NCBI RefSeq assembly: GCF_900107925.1
Contig: NZ_FNUJ01000013.1
Location: forward strand, 186,001 to 250,000
Origin: Amycolatopsis pretoriensis
GTDB taxonomy: Bacteria > Actinomycetota > Actinomycetes > Mycobacteriales > Pseudonocardiaceae
DNA: 64,000 nt
Reading direction: 5' to 3'
Position numbers and translations under genes: made by a program
The notes under the pieces: generated by a model
The model's input: only the letters and a program-made list of their open reading frames with translations
The model's database searches: none
What the model was told of the DNA's origin: nothing
Shown here: positions 1 to 8,578 of the stretch, in pieces
Layout of the letters: every line of letters starts with the position of its first letter
Position numbering within the stretch: the first letter of the stretch is position 1

Positions 1-231
1 GGCGTCGGGTGGGTCAGCTTCTACCGCGAGCCGGTGCTGAGCGAGCTGCTCGGCATCCCGGAGGGCATCCGGCCGGTCGCGTGGCTGTGCGTCGGGCCGG
101 TCAGCAGGCTGGAAACCGTGCCCGACCTGGAGCGCCACGGCTGGCGCAGCCGCCGTCCCCTGTCCGAGGCCCTCCACCACGGCCGCTTCACGCCGCGTGA
201 CCCGGGGGTTGCGTCAGCCGCCGACGTCTGA
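1..231 (+). CDS. bluB: 5,6-dimethylbenzimidazole synthase, C-terminal part
   Basis: This is the last 76 codons of a gene that begins before the window. The visible protein reads VGWVSFYREP, then LLGIPEGIRPVAWLCVGP, then DLERHGWR near the end, which matches my memory of BluB. BluB is a flavin-destructase of the nitroreductase fold that breaks down reduced FMN to make 5,6-dimethylbenzimidazole, the lower ligand of vitamin B12. The reaction is cytosolic. The call fits the cobG, cobH, cobIJ and cobN genes in the following 14 kb. It ends at a TGA 18 bp before the arabinosyltransferase gene. Start, flavin-binding N-terminus and regulation are outside the window. Confidence 0.8.
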   Translation, partial: GVGWVSFYREPVLSELLGIPEGIRPVAWLCVGPVSRLETVPDLERHGWRSRRPLSEALHHGRFTPRDPGVASAADV

Positions 232-249
232 CCCGTTAGCGTTGCGCCG

Positions 250-3200
250 ATGCGTCTGATTGCCGTAGCGCTGGGGCTGCTCTCGGCCTTGTGCGCGCTG
301 GCTTTCCCCTTCCTGCCGGTGGTGCAGGACACGGCGGAGGTCGTCTGGCCGACCGGCAGCGACACCCGCTCCGTCAACGCGCCCTTGACCGGGTACTGGG
401 CCCAGGACCTGCGCGCCGAACTGCCGTGCGCGGCCATCCGTTCGGTCGACACGCGCACGAACGGCCCGGGCCTGCTGTTCGCCACCGTGCCCGACGGCCG
501 CACCGACCCGAACGCCGGCAAGGGCGTCGGCCTGCAGCTGCGCGTCGACAACGGCGTGCTGTTCGCCTCCAGCCAGGGCCAGCAGATCGCCCAGCAGCCG
601 CTGCCCGCCGAGAAGTGCGACGTCGAGCTGGACGTCGACGCGACGCAGATGACCCTGGCCGTGGCCGGGACGCCGATCTTCCACGCCGGCGGCGACGTCC
701 GGCCCCGCGTGGTCGGCATCTACTCCTCGATCAACTCGAGCAAGGACCCGATCGCCGGCCTACACGTCTCGGTCGTGCCGGACACCCGCTACCAGACGTC
801 GCCGACCGCGCTGAAGATCGGCGTCGGCGTGGTCGCCATCCTGTCGCTGATCGGCTGCATGATCGCGGTCTGGCGCCGCGACTCCGGCACCGCGAGACGC
901 GCGCCGCGCTGGGCGCCGGTCGGCTGGTGGCGGCTGACGATGCGCGACGCGACGGTGATCACCGCGCTCGGCGCGTGGGTCTTCATCGGGCCGGTGACCT
1001 CGGACGACGGCTACATCCTCACGATGGCCCGCGTCACCGAGCAGACCGGGTTCCTCACGAACTACCACCGCTGGTTCGGGGTCGCCGAGGCGCCGTTCGG
1101 CTGGTTCTACCACGTCTTCGAGCTCATGGCGCACGTCAGCGTGGTGCCGCCGTGGATCCGGCTGCCGTCGTTCCTGCTCGGCGTGCTCAGCTGGCTGCTG
1201 ATCAGCCGCGAGGTGATGCCGCGCCTCGGCACCCAGATCCGCACCAGCCGCCCGGCCAGCTGGGCCGCGGCGACGGTGTTCCTGATCTGGTGGATGCCCT
1301 ACAACAACGGCGTCCGCCCGGAACCGGTGGCCGCGCTCGGCTCGCTGCTGGCGATCTGCGCGGTGGAGCGCACGCTGGTGACGCGCCGGCTGCTGCCGAT
1401 GTGCCTCGGCCTGACCGCGGCCGGGTTCACCCTGGCGGCGACGCCGACCGGGCTGATCGCGGTGGCGCCGTTCCTGGTCGCCGCGCGCCCGCTGTTCAAG
1501 CTGATCCGCCAGCGCGCGATCGAAAACGGCTGGCTCCCGGTGCTCGCGCCGATCGCCGCGGCCGGGCTGCTCGTGCTGGTCGTCGTGTTCGCCGACCAGA
1601 CGTTCGCGACCGTCCAGGAGGCGACCCGGATCCGGACCCAGGTCGGCCCGAACCTGTCGTGGTTCCAGGAGCTGGCGCGCTACCAGCTGCTGTTCGAGAG
1701 CCTGCCGGACGGCTCGGCGCCGCGCCGGTTCCCGGTGCTGCTGGTCGTGCTCTGCACGGCCACCTGCCTGGTGGTGCTGCTGCGCCGCGGCCGCATCCCC
1801 GGCGCGTCGCTCGGCCCTGCCCGCCGCCTGATCGGCACGACCGCGCTGTTCTTCCTGCTCCTGGCCCTGACGCCGACGAAGTGGACGCACCACTTCGGCG
1901 CGTTCGCCGCGGTCGGCGCCTCGATGGCCGCGCTGGCCGCGCTCGCGACCAGCTCGACGGTGCTGCGGTCCAAACGCAACCGCGCGGCCTTCCTCGCGGC
2001 GCTGCTGGTGGTCGCCGCGCTCGCCGCGACCGGGCCGAACACCTACTGGTTCGTCTCCCGCCTCGGCGTCCAGTGGACGAACGTGGCACCGTCGATCGGC
2101 GGCATCCCGCTCTCGACGATCCTGCTGGTCGCGGCCGCGGTGGCCGGGATCTACGCGTTCGTCGAGAACGTCCGCGCCCACCGGCCGGGGCTGCCGGCCC
2201 AGCCGCAGGAAGGCCGGCTGCGCGCGCTGCGGCTCGGGTCGCTGTCGCTGGTGGTGGTCTGCGGCCTGGTGGCGGCGGGCGAGTTCGTCACGATGGCGTG
2301 GGCGATCCACAACCAGTCCGGCAGCTACAGCCTGGGCGCGGCGAACGTCGGGCACCTGTTCGGCAAGAGCTGCAACCTGTCCGACCACGTGATGGTCGAG
2401 CGCGACGCGGCGACGAGCATCCTGCGGCCGCAGTCCGAGCAGCGGACGGTCGCGGAGAAGCCGAAGGAGACCGACTCCCCGCTGCCGAACCCGGACCAGG
2501 ACAACGGCCGCGTCCAGACCGGCTTCCACACCCACGCGGTCGACGACAAGGACCCGCTGGCCGAGCCGCCGCACGGGTTCACGCCGGAGACCGTGCCGAT
2601 GTGGTCGAGCTACCTCGACCCGGAGACGCGCGCGGGCCGCCTGCGCAGCGACTGGTACGCGCTGACGGAGAAGCCGGCGGACGGCCAGATCGTGGTGGCC
2701 ACGGCGGGTGCCGCGCGGCGCCCGACGTCGGTCAGCCTCGACTACGGCGTCAACACGCCGGAGGGCGTGAAGATCGTGCGCAGCCAGTTCATGCTCCCGC
2801 CGGGCTCGGGCACGGGCGGCTGGAACGACACGCGCATCAACCTGCGCGACCTCCCCGCGGAGACGAACGCGGTCCGCATCAACATCGTCGACAACGACCT
2901 CACGGAGGACGGCTGGATCGCGGCATCGGCCCCGCGCGTCCCGACGTTCACGACGTTGACCGACCGCATCGGCTCGAAGCCGGTGTACGTCGACTGGCCG
3001 GCGTCGTTCGTGTACCCGTGCGTCCAGCCGGTGACGTCCCACGACGGGATCTCGCAGGTCCCGGAGTACCGCATCACGGCGGGTGGCCTGGCGGACGAGG
3101 CGCAGTGGGCGTCGTCGACGAACGGCGGGCCGATCGGGTGGCTGGAGGAGCTGGCCGAGGAGCCCGAGGTGCCGAGCTACCTGATCGGGCAGCCGAGCCA

Positions 3201-3342
3201 GTCGTGGGGCCAGCTGCTGCAGATCGAGCCGTTCACGGAGGGCATCGCACCGACCGTGGTGCACGGGGAGAAGACCGTGCCGGGGTGGTGGTCCCCGGGA
3301 CCGGGACCGAGCCAGCCCAACGGCAAGGACCCGACGCGCTAG
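250..3342 (+). CDS. Emb-family arabinosyltransferase
   Basis: This 1030-residue polytopic membrane protein belongs to the EmbA/B/C arabinosyltransferase family. These GT-C fold enzymes transfer arabinofuranose from decaprenyl-phosphoarabinose to cell-wall arabinan. Residues 1-30 form a signal-anchor. A periplasmic-type domain follows to about residue 185, then a long run of hydrophobic segments from about 190 to 690, and a soluble C-terminal half typical of the carbohydrate-binding part of Emb proteins. The acidic pair D252-D253 in SDDGY, just after a membrane segment, matches the catalytic Asp motif of the family. Length is near the family norm of about 1050-1100. The ATG lies 18 bp after bluB and has no strong Shine-Dalgarno. 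The TAG stop overlaps the stop of the convergent GNAT gene by 4 bp. I cannot tell EmbA, B or C apart. Confidence 0.88.
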   Translation: MRLIAVALGLLSALCALAFPFLPVVQDTAEVVWPTGSDTRSVNAPLTGYWAQDLRAELPCAAIRSVDTRTNGPGLLFATVPDGRTDPNAGKGVGLQLRVDNGVLFASSQGQQIAQQPLPAEKCDVELDVDATQMTLAVAGTPIFHAGGDVRPRVVGIYSSINSSKDPIAGLHVSVVPDTRYQTSPTALKIGVGVVAILSLIGCMIAVWRRDSGTARRAPRWAPVGWWRLTMRDATVITALGAWVFIGPVTSDDGYILTMARVTEQTGFLTNYHRWFGVAEAPFGWFYHVFELMAHVSVVPPWIRLPSFLLGVLSWLLISREVMPRLGTQIRTSRPASWAAATVFLIWWMPYNNGVRPEPVAALGSLLAICAVERTLVTRRLLPMCLGLTAAGFTLAATPTGLIAVAPFLVAARPLFKLIRQRAIENGWLPVLAPIAAAGLLVLVVVFADQTFATVQEATRIRTQVGPNLSWFQELARYQLLFESLPDGSAPRRFPVLLVVLCTATCLVVLLRRGRIPGASLGPARRLIGTTALFFLLLALTPTKWTHHFGAFAAVGASMAALAALATSSTVLRSKRNRAAFLAALLVVAALAATGPNTYWFVSRLGVQWTNVAPSIGGIPLSTILLVAAAVAGIYAFVENVRAHRPGLPAQPQEGRLRALRLGSLSLVVVCGLVAAGEFVTMAWAIHNQSGSYSLGAANVGHLFGKSCNLSDHVMVERDAATSILRPQSEQRTVAEKPKETDSPLPNPDQDNGRVQTGFHTHAVDDKDPLAEPPHGFTPETVPMWSSYLDPETRAGRLRSDWYALTEKPADGQIVVATAGAARRPTSVSLDYGVNTPEGVKIVRSQFMLPPGSGTGGWNDTRINLRDLPAETNAVRINIVDNDLTEDGWIAASAPRVPTFTTLTDRIGSKPVYVDWPASFVYPCVQPVTSHDGISQVPEYRITAGGLADEAQWASSTNGGPIGWLEELAEEPEVPSYLIGQPSQSWGQLLQIEPFTEGIAPTVVHGEKTVPGWWSPGPGPSQPNGKDPTR

Positions 3343-4064
3343 GGCTTCGTCCAGGCCGTCCGACGGTGGAGGTGGAACCCGGCCCGCTCCAGGTTCGCCA
3401 CGCTCGGTGAGCCGGGACGGGCCGTCGCCACCGCCAGGGTGCAGCCTTCCGCCGCGGCCGCTTCGAGACGGCGGCGCAGCAGCTTCGGCTGGGCTCCCCG
3501 GCCGCGGAACTCCGGGAGGGTCGAGGCCGCGCCGAGGATCGCGACCCCGGCGTCGATCGTCATGCCCGCGGCGGCGATCGGCGTCTCCCCCTCGCGCACG
3601 AGGAACCGCCGCATGACCGGGAGCCGGTGTTCCGCGGCCATGTACTCCGCCACCGGCCCGCTCACCCCGAATCCGGTCAGCAGGACCCGCAGGAACACCT
3701 CCGCGTCCGCCGCTTCCGGCGGCGAGGCCAGGGCGGGCTCCAGCCGGCGGACGGCCAGGAACCGCTCGCCCGCCGGTACCAGTCCCGGCACCCGCAGACC
3801 GGCCGGGGCGACGACCGCCGGGTGGACGCCGTCCCACTCCGGCGAACGCAGCAACCCGGCCACGCCGGGCAGCGTCTCCGGCGTCACCCCGGTCACCGTC
3901 GACAGGTACGCGAGCGCGGGGTCGGTCGCCAGCACCGCCAGCGCGCCCTCGTGCTCCCACGCGCGGAAGCGGCCGGGCACTCCCGCCGCCGACGCCGCCT
4001 CGCCCGCCATCGCCGCCCGGCGGTGCAACGCCAGCTCGGCCGTCAGTAGCTGCGCGGGGTCCAC
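3339..4064 (-). CDS. GNAT-family N-acetyltransferase
   Basis: A 241-residue protein with a GNAT acetyl-CoA-binding core in its C-terminal third. The segment LGAASTLPEFRGRGAQPKLL carries the R/Q-x-x-G-x-G/A signature, and SVANLERAGF is the usual C-terminal strand and helix. The N-terminal half looks like a second, degenerate GNAT-like domain. I chose the GTG at 4064, which places the start 22 bp inside the end of cobIJ. A longer reading frame extends upstream but lies antisense-free within cobIJ and shows no GNAT-like sequence. The overlap implies translational coupling to cobIJ and cotranscription with the cobalamin genes, but the substrate is unknown. The 3' end overlaps the emb stop at a CTAG. 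Confidence 0.75.
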   Translation of the reverse strand: MDPAQLLTAELALHRRAAMAGEAASAAGVPGRFRAWEHEGALAVLATDPALAYLSTVTGVTPETLPGVAGLLRSPEWDGVHPAVVAPAGLRVPGLVPAGERFLAVRRLEPALASPPEAADAEVFLRVLLTGFGVSGPVAEYMAAEHRLPVMRRFLVREGETPIAAAGMTIDAGVAILGAASTLPEFRGRGAQPKLLRRRLEAAAAEGCTLAVATARPGSPSVANLERAGFHLHRRTAWTKP

Positions 4065-5533
4065 ACCACCCCGTTCTCCGCGCGGGTCCGCGACGAGCCC
4101 ACGATCAGCAGGCAACGCATGTCCACTGTGGACGGATCGAGGTCGCCCAGCGTCGTGACGCGGATGTCCTCCTCCGGACCGCCGACGTCCCGCGCCACCA
4201 CGACCGGCGTGGACTCGGCGCGGTGCCGCAGCAACACCGAACGTGCGTCGGCGAGCTGCGTCGTCCGGGAGCGGGACGCCGGGTTGTACAGCGCCAGCAC
4301 CAGGTCCGCCGCGGCCGCCGCGTCGAGGCGCTTCTCGATGATCTCCCACGGCTTGAGCCGGTCGGACAGCGAGAGCACGCAGTAGTCGTGGCCCAGCGGC
4401 GCGCCGACCCGGGACGCCGCCGCCTGGGCCGCCGTCACGCCCGGGACGATCCGGACGCGCACCCCGGCGCCGTGGCCGGCGGACACCTGCTCCAGCACCG
4501 CCGACGCCATCGCGAAGACCCCGGGGTCGCCCGAGGACACCACCGCCACCCGGGCACCGCCGGCCGCCAGCTCCAGCGCCTCGCGAGCCCGGTCCGCCTC
4601 CACGCGGTTGCCGGACGCGTGCCGCTGCTGACCCGCCTTCTGCGGCACCCGCGCGACGTAGGGGCCGTACCCGACGACGTGCTCGGCCGCGGAAAGCTCC
4701 GCAGCGGCCTCGGGCGTCAGCCACTCCGGGCCCGCCGGGCCCAGGCCGACGACCACGACTTCGCCCGAGCCGGCCGGCACCGCGGCGGCCGCGGGTGCGG
4801 GCGAAACCCGGGACGCGTAGGCCGGGGAAGGCAGCAACGCCAAGGAAAAGTACGGCACCGACGCGGGATCCACTTCACCCAAGGGCTCGACCCGCTGCCG
4901 TTCCCAGGTCGCGCGCTCGACGAAAACGGCGTCGTCCAGCTTCCCGGCCTCGGCGAAGGCCTCCCGCACCGAGCCGAACGTGCGCCCCAGCTTCAGCACC
5001 GCGGCCGCGTCGGTGTCCGCGAGCCGCCGGGCCAGTTCCGGCGCCGGCAGCGTGCCCGGCAGCACCGTCAGGACCTCGTCCCGCTGGACCAGCGGCCGGC
5101 CGAGCACCGACGACGCCGCGCTCACCGACGTCACGCCGGGCACGACGACCGCCTCGAAGCGGCCGGAAAGCCGCTCGTGCATGTACATGTACGAGCCGTA
5201 GAAGAACGGGTCGCCTTCGCAGAGCAGGACGACGTCGCGGCCGGCGTCGAGGTGCTCGGCGAGCCGCTTCGCGCTCAGCTCGTAGAAATCGGCGATCGCG
5301 CCTTCGTACCCGCCGGGGTGGTCGGTCGTCTCGGTCGTGACCGGGTAGACGAGCTTCTCCTCGACCTGCCCCTCGCGCAGGTACGGCTCGGCGACCGAGC
5401 GCGCGATGCTCCGGCCGTGCCGCGCGCAGTGGTACGCGATCACCGACGCCTCGGAGATCAGCCGCGCGGCCTTGACCGTCATCAGTTCCGGGTCGCCGGG
5501 GCCGAGCCCGACGCCGTACAGGGTTCCGGTCAT
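4043..5533 (-). CDS. cobIJ: CobI-CobJ fusion: precorrin-2 C20- and precorrin-3B C17-methyltransferase
   Basis: A 496-residue fusion of two SAM-dependent uroporphyrinogen-III-methyltransferase-like domains. Residues 1 to about 245 are CobI (precorrin-2 to precorrin-3A), with YGVGLGPGDPELMTVKA at the start and LLCEGDPFFYGSYMYM. After an Ala/Pro-rich linker, residues from about 260 are CobJ (ring contraction of precorrin-3B to precorrin-4), with VVGLGPAGPEWLTP, SSGDPGVFAMA and VLALYNPASRSR. Both act in aerobic corrin ring synthesis in the cytosol. Fused CobIJ proteins are common in actinobacteria. The ATG overlaps the cobH stop (ATGA). The 3' end overlaps the GNAT gene. The operon order is cobG-cobH-cobIJ-GNAT. 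Confidence 0.93.
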   Translation of the reverse strand: MTGTLYGVGLGPGDPELMTVKAARLISEASVIAYHCARHGRSIARSVAEPYLREGQVEEKLVYPVTTETTDHPGGYEGAIADFYELSAKRLAEHLDAGRDVVLLCEGDPFFYGSYMYMHERLSGRFEAVVVPGVTSVSAASSVLGRPLVQRDEVLTVLPGTLPAPELARRLADTDAAAVLKLGRTFGSVREAFAEAGKLDDAVFVERATWERQRVEPLGEVDPASVPYFSLALLPSPAYASRVSPAPAAAAVPAGSGEVVVVGLGPAGPEWLTPEAAAELSAAEHVVGYGPYVARVPQKAGQQRHASGNRVEADRAREALELAAGGARVAVVSSGDPGVFAMASAVLEQVSAGHGAGVRVRIVPGVTAAQAAASRVGAPLGHDYCVLSLSDRLKPWEIIEKRLDAAAAADLVLALYNPASRSRTTQLADARSVLLRHRAESTPVVVARDVGGPEEDIRVTTLGDLDPSTVDMRCLLIVGSSRTRAENGVVWTPRSY

Positions 5534-6153
5534 TCTTCGGCGCTCGCGAGGGCGTTGATCGCGGCGACGGCCATCGCGCTGCCACCACGTCGTCCGTGCA
5601 CCACGAGGTAGGGCGCCGGGGCCTGCTTGGCGAGCTCCACTTTGGACTCCACCGCGCCGACGAACCCGACCGGGACGCCGATGACCGCCGCGGGTGCACC
5701 GACGCCTTCGTCGAGGATCTCCAGCAGGCGGAACAGCGCGGTCGGCGCGTTGCCGATCGCCACGACCGAGCCGGGCAGCTTGTCGCGCCACAGTTCCAGC
5801 GCCGCGGCCGAGCGCGTGGTGCCCATCCGCTCGGCGAGCCCCGGCACGCTCGGGTCCGAGAGCGTGCAGATCACTTCGTTGCCCGCGGGCAGGCGACGCC
5901 GCGTGATGCCGCTGGCGATCATCTGCGCGTCGCACAGGATCGGCGCGCCGGCCTCGAGCGCCGCGCGGCCGGACTCGACGACGTCGAGCGTGTAGCGCAG
6001 GTCGTCGACCAGATCGACCATGCCGCAGGCGTGGATCATCCGGACCGCCAGGCCCGCCACGTCGTCGGGCAGGATCGCCAGGTCCGCCTCCTCGCGGATC
6101 GTGGCGAACGAGTGCCGGTAGATCTCGGCACCGTCCCGCAGGTAGTCGATCAC
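5530..6153 (-). CDS. cobH: precorrin-8X methylmutase CobH
   Basis: A 207-residue protein of the usual CobH length. CobH moves the C11 methyl of precorrin-8X to C12, giving hydrogenobyrinate. Recognisable parts are YRHSFATIREEADL near the N-terminus, which carries the conserved catalytic His, then IHACGMVDLVDDL, ILCDAQMIASGI, VVAIGNAPTALFRL and GVPVGFVGAVESK. The start is a GTG that overlaps the cobG stop as GTGA, so translation is probably coupled. A longer in-frame reading upstream runs antisense-free through cobG but has no CobH-like residues and was rejected. Confidence 0.94.
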   Translation of the reverse strand: MIDYLRDGAEIYRHSFATIREEADLAILPDDVAGLAVRMIHACGMVDLVDDLRYTLDVVESGRAALEAGAPILCDAQMIASGITRRRLPAGNEVICTLSDPSVPGLAERMGTTRSAAALELWRDKLPGSVVAIGNAPTALFRLLEILDEGVGAPAAVIGVPVGFVGAVESKVELAKQAPAPYLVVHGRRGGSAMAVAAINALASAEE

Positions 6154-7223
6154 AGCTTCCCTTCCATCTCGTCGAGCGGCACCCAGCGGCCGTCGATGCG
6201 GTAGCCCCCCGCTTCGGCGACAACGTCCACATGGGACTGCGACGGCTTCCCGCACCGCCGTTCGCAGCCCGAGAAGTGCACGCGCAGGCCCGGCCGGAAG
6301 ACGGCGTCGGCCCGCACGTCGGCGCGGGACTTCGCGCAGCCCGGCCGGCCGATGCACGCGCTCGTCCCCAGTTCGGCCCCGCCGAACCCCAGCCGTTCGA
6401 AGACGTCGGCGGGCACGTCCGGGAGCACGACGGACTTCCACGGCGTGACCAGCGCGGGCCCGAACCCCGCCAGCGCCCGGGCCTGGGCCGCCGAAAGCTG
6501 CCCGAAGCGCGGTTTGACGACCGCCGCGAAACCGCCGCCGCTCTCGATCAGGCCCGCCGGGATGTCCGCCGGGAGCCGTGGCACCGGCGTTCCCCGCCAG
6601 GCCGGGTCGTCGAGTTCCGCGACCCGCCAAGCCGATCCGCGCACGCGCAGAAACTCCAGCGCGACCTCGGCCAGCACGGCGACGGCGTCCGCGCGGGTCA
6701 CCGGCCGTCCGGTGTCGCCGCCCGCGAGCAGCAGGGTTCCCTCGGACGAACCGGTGGCCCGCCAGCAGACGTCGGCGCCTTCGCCGGCGACGTCACCGCG
6801 GCCGTCGTCGAAGGCGAAGAGGAACCGGCCCGGCAGCGAAGCGAGTTCCGGGGTCGCGCAGAGGACGGCGTCGAGGTCGCGGGCCAGCCCCCGGACGTCG
6901 GCGAGCCCGCCGCGCACCCCGCTCAACGGCGACGCGAGGACGTTCCGGACCCGCTCGTGCGACGGCGAAGGCAGCAGGCCCGCGTCGGTCAGCCGCGCCG
7001 CGAGGCCGGGCCGGGTGACGCCGCGCAGCTGGACGTTGCCGCGCGAGGTGAGGTGGAGGTCGCCGTCGCCGCATGCTTCGGCGCAGTCGGCCAGCGCGCG
7101 CAGCTGCGCCGCGGAAACCGCACCGCCGGGCAGCCGGACGCGGGCCAACGGGCCGTCGGCGGCGTCGTGGGGTGCGAAAACACCCGGGCACGCGTCGGCT
7201 CGCACACGCGCGGGGGTTGGCAT
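6150..7223 (-). CDS. cobG: precorrin-3B synthase CobG
   Basis: A 357-residue nitrite/sulfite-reductase-fold protein. CobG is the monooxygenase that turns precorrin-3A into precorrin-3B, the oxygen-dependent step before ring contraction. The N-terminal ferredoxin-reductase-like half includes DLHLTSRGNVQLRGV. The C-terminal Fe-S/sirohaem-type cysteines are visible as ACIGRPGCAK and then SGCERRCGKP. The ATG at 7223 gives a typical start (MPTPARVRADACPG), and the 52 further in-frame codons upstream look non-coding. It is the first gene of cobG-cobH-cobIJ-GNAT. An oxygen-dependent CobG points to the aerobic route. Confidence 0.9.
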   Translation of the reverse strand: MPTPARVRADACPGVFAPHDAADGPLARVRLPGGAVSAAQLRALADCAEACGDGDLHLTSRGNVQLRGVTRPGLAARLTDAGLLPSPSHERVRNVLASPLSGVRGGLADVRGLARDLDAVLCATPELASLPGRFLFAFDDGRGDVAGEGADVCWRATGSSEGTLLLAGGDTGRPVTRADAVAVLAEVALEFLRVRGSAWRVAELDDPAWRGTPVPRLPADIPAGLIESGGGFAAVVKPRFGQLSAAQARALAGFGPALVTPWKSVVLPDVPADVFERLGFGGAELGTSACIGRPGCAKSRADVRADAVFRPGLRVHFSGCERRCGKPSQSHVDVVAEAGGYRIDGRWVPLDEMEGKL

Positions 7224-7227
7224 GGGG

Positions 7228-7542
7228 TCACTGTAGCTGGCGGTTTTCCGGCTCCGGCGGGCCCGAACGCGGCCGGATCCGGGCGATCCCGGCGTCCAAG
7301 TCCACGTCACGCCAGGGAGGCGCGCCCTCGGCGTCCTGCTCGACGAGCATCGACATCGTTTCCCGGTGTTCCAGCTCACGCCGCTTGGTGCCGTAGAGGA
7401 ACGCGGTCGTCTCCTCGATGTACGTCGCGGACAGCCGCGCCTTGAAGCGCGAGCCGCTCTTGCGCGGACGCAGTTCGATCGCGGCCATGACCAGCAGGAT
7501 CACGACGCCGCCCGGAAGAGCCAGCCCCAGCCAGGTACCCAT
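7228..7542 (-). CDS. small membrane protein, DUF6191-like
   Basis: A 104-residue protein with one N-terminal membrane segment (about residues 3-23, GVVILLVMAAIEL) and a charged cytosolic tail carrying ATYIEETTAFLYGTKRRELE. It resembles an actinobacterial small-membrane-protein family that I recall as DUF6191; its function is not known. I chose the ATG at 7542, directly before the hydrophobic segment; an in-frame start at 7629 would run through the palindromic operator. It ends 4 bp before the cobG start on the same strand, so it may be cotranscribed with the cobalamin genes. Confidence 0.6.
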   Translation of the reverse strand: MGTWLGLALPGGVVILLVMAAIELRPRKSGSRFKARLSATYIEETTAFLYGTKRRELEHRETMSMLVEQDAEGAPPWRDVDLDAGIARIRPRSGPPEPENRQLQ

Positions 7543-7593
7543 GCCCGGCGAACCGGGTGACCGCCGGTCAAGTTCCCGGCGCAGCAGAACTCT

Positions 7594-7625
7594 GATCGAA
7601 TGTAGTAGGTGTGCTACATTCGATC
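7594..7625. promoter_or_regulatory. perfect 12-bp inverted repeat, probable operator of the ABC transporter operon
   Basis: The arms GATCGAATGTAG (7594-7605) and CTACATTCGATC (7614-7625) are perfect reverse complements around an 8-bp spacer. The element lies 27 bp upstream of the ABC ATPase start and also upstream of the divergent small membrane protein gene. The size and symmetry suit a dimeric repressor such as a GntR/YtrA or TetR-type protein. The nearest regulator is the XRE-type gene at 9430, which may or may not bind here. Confidence 0.6.
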
Positions 7626-7651
7626 GCATCAGTCCGATGGGGGTTGGCGCG

Positions 7652-8578
7652 ATGAGAGATCCAGCTGTTCCCGTGGTCCGCGTGCGCGGGCTGCGGATGC
7701 GCTACGGCGCGAACGACGTGCTCCACGACGTCGGGTTCGAGGCGTACCGGGGTGAGGTCGTGTGCCTGCTCGGGCCGAACGGCGCGGGCAAGACGACGAC
7801 GATCGAGATCCTGGAGGGGTTCCGGATGCGGTCGGCGGGCGAGGTCGACGTCCTGGGCGTCGACCCGGCGCACGGCGGCGAGGACTGGCGAGCCCGGCTG
7901 GGGGTCGTGCTCCAGTCCTGGCGCGACCACGGGAAGTGGCGCGTCCGGGAGCTGCTCGCGCACCTCGGCCGCTACTACGCGCCGTACTCGACCGAGACGC
8001 ACCCGCGGCCGTGGGACGCCGACGAGCTGATCGCGGCCGTCGGGCTCACCGAGCACGCGCACAAGAAGCTCAAGACCCTGTCCGGCGGTCAGCGGCGCCG
8101 GCTCGACGTCGCGATCGGCATCGTGGGGCGGCCCGAGCTGCTGTTCCTCGACGAGCCGACCGCGGGCTTCGACCCGGAGGCGCGCCGCGAGTTCCACGAC
8201 CTGGTGCACCGGCTGTCCGACGAGCTGGACACGACGATCCTGCTGACCACGCACGACCTCGACGAGGCCGAGAAGCTGGCCGACCGGATCCTCATCCTCA
8301 ACGGCGGCCGCATCATCGCCGACGGCTCGGCCGACGCGCTGTCCCGGCAGATCTCCGGCGAGGCCGAGGTCCGCTGGACGCTCGACGGCCAGCGTTTCGT
8401 GCACTCGACGACCGAAGCGACGAAGTACGTCTACGACCTGTTCAAGCAGCACGGCGACGCCGTCTCGGACCTCGAGGTGCGGCGGGCTTCGCTGGAGGAC
8501 ACCTACATGACGCTGGTCCACCGCGCGGAAGCCGGCGGCGAGACCGAGCTCGGCCTCCAGGAAGCGGGTGCGCGATGA
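7652..8578 (+). CDS. ABC transporter ATP-binding protein
   Basis: A 308-residue ABC ATPase of the drug/antibiotic exporter type (CcmA/DrrA-like). Walker A reads GPNGAGKTTT, the signature is LSGGQRRRLDV, Walker B is LLFLDEPTAG followed by FDPEARREF, and the switch His is in LLTTHDLDEAEKLADR. A C-terminal extension of about 80 residues follows the nucleotide-binding domain, as is usual in this group. I prefer the ATG at 7652, which has a GGGGG purine run just upstream; an in-frame ATG at 7637 is possible. The gene overlaps the permease start by 4 bp (ATGA). The two proteins probably form a homodimeric-type exporter at the cytoplasmic membrane; the substrate is unknown. Confidence 0.88.
   Translation: MRDPAVPVVRVRGLRMRYGANDVLHDVGFEAYRGEVVCLLGPNGAGKTTTIEILEGFRMRSAGEVDVLGVDPAHGGEDWRARLGVVLQSWRDHGKWRVRELLAHLGRYYAPYSTETHPRPWDADELIAAVGLTEHAHKKLKTLSGGQRRRLDVAIGIVGRPELLFLDEPTAGFDPEARREFHDLVHRLSDELDTTILLTTHDLDEAEKLADRILILNGGRIIADGSADALSRQISGEAEVRWTLDGQRFVHSTTEATKYVYDLFKQHGDAVSDLEVRRASLEDTYMTLVHRAEAGGETELGLQEAGAR

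Noticed and set aside
760..3960. Minus-strand open frame of about 1066 codons opposite the emb gene
   Set aside because: Its protein is Arg/Gly/Asp-rich and featureless, the usual shadow of a GC-rich gene; the plus-strand Emb protein has clear motifs.
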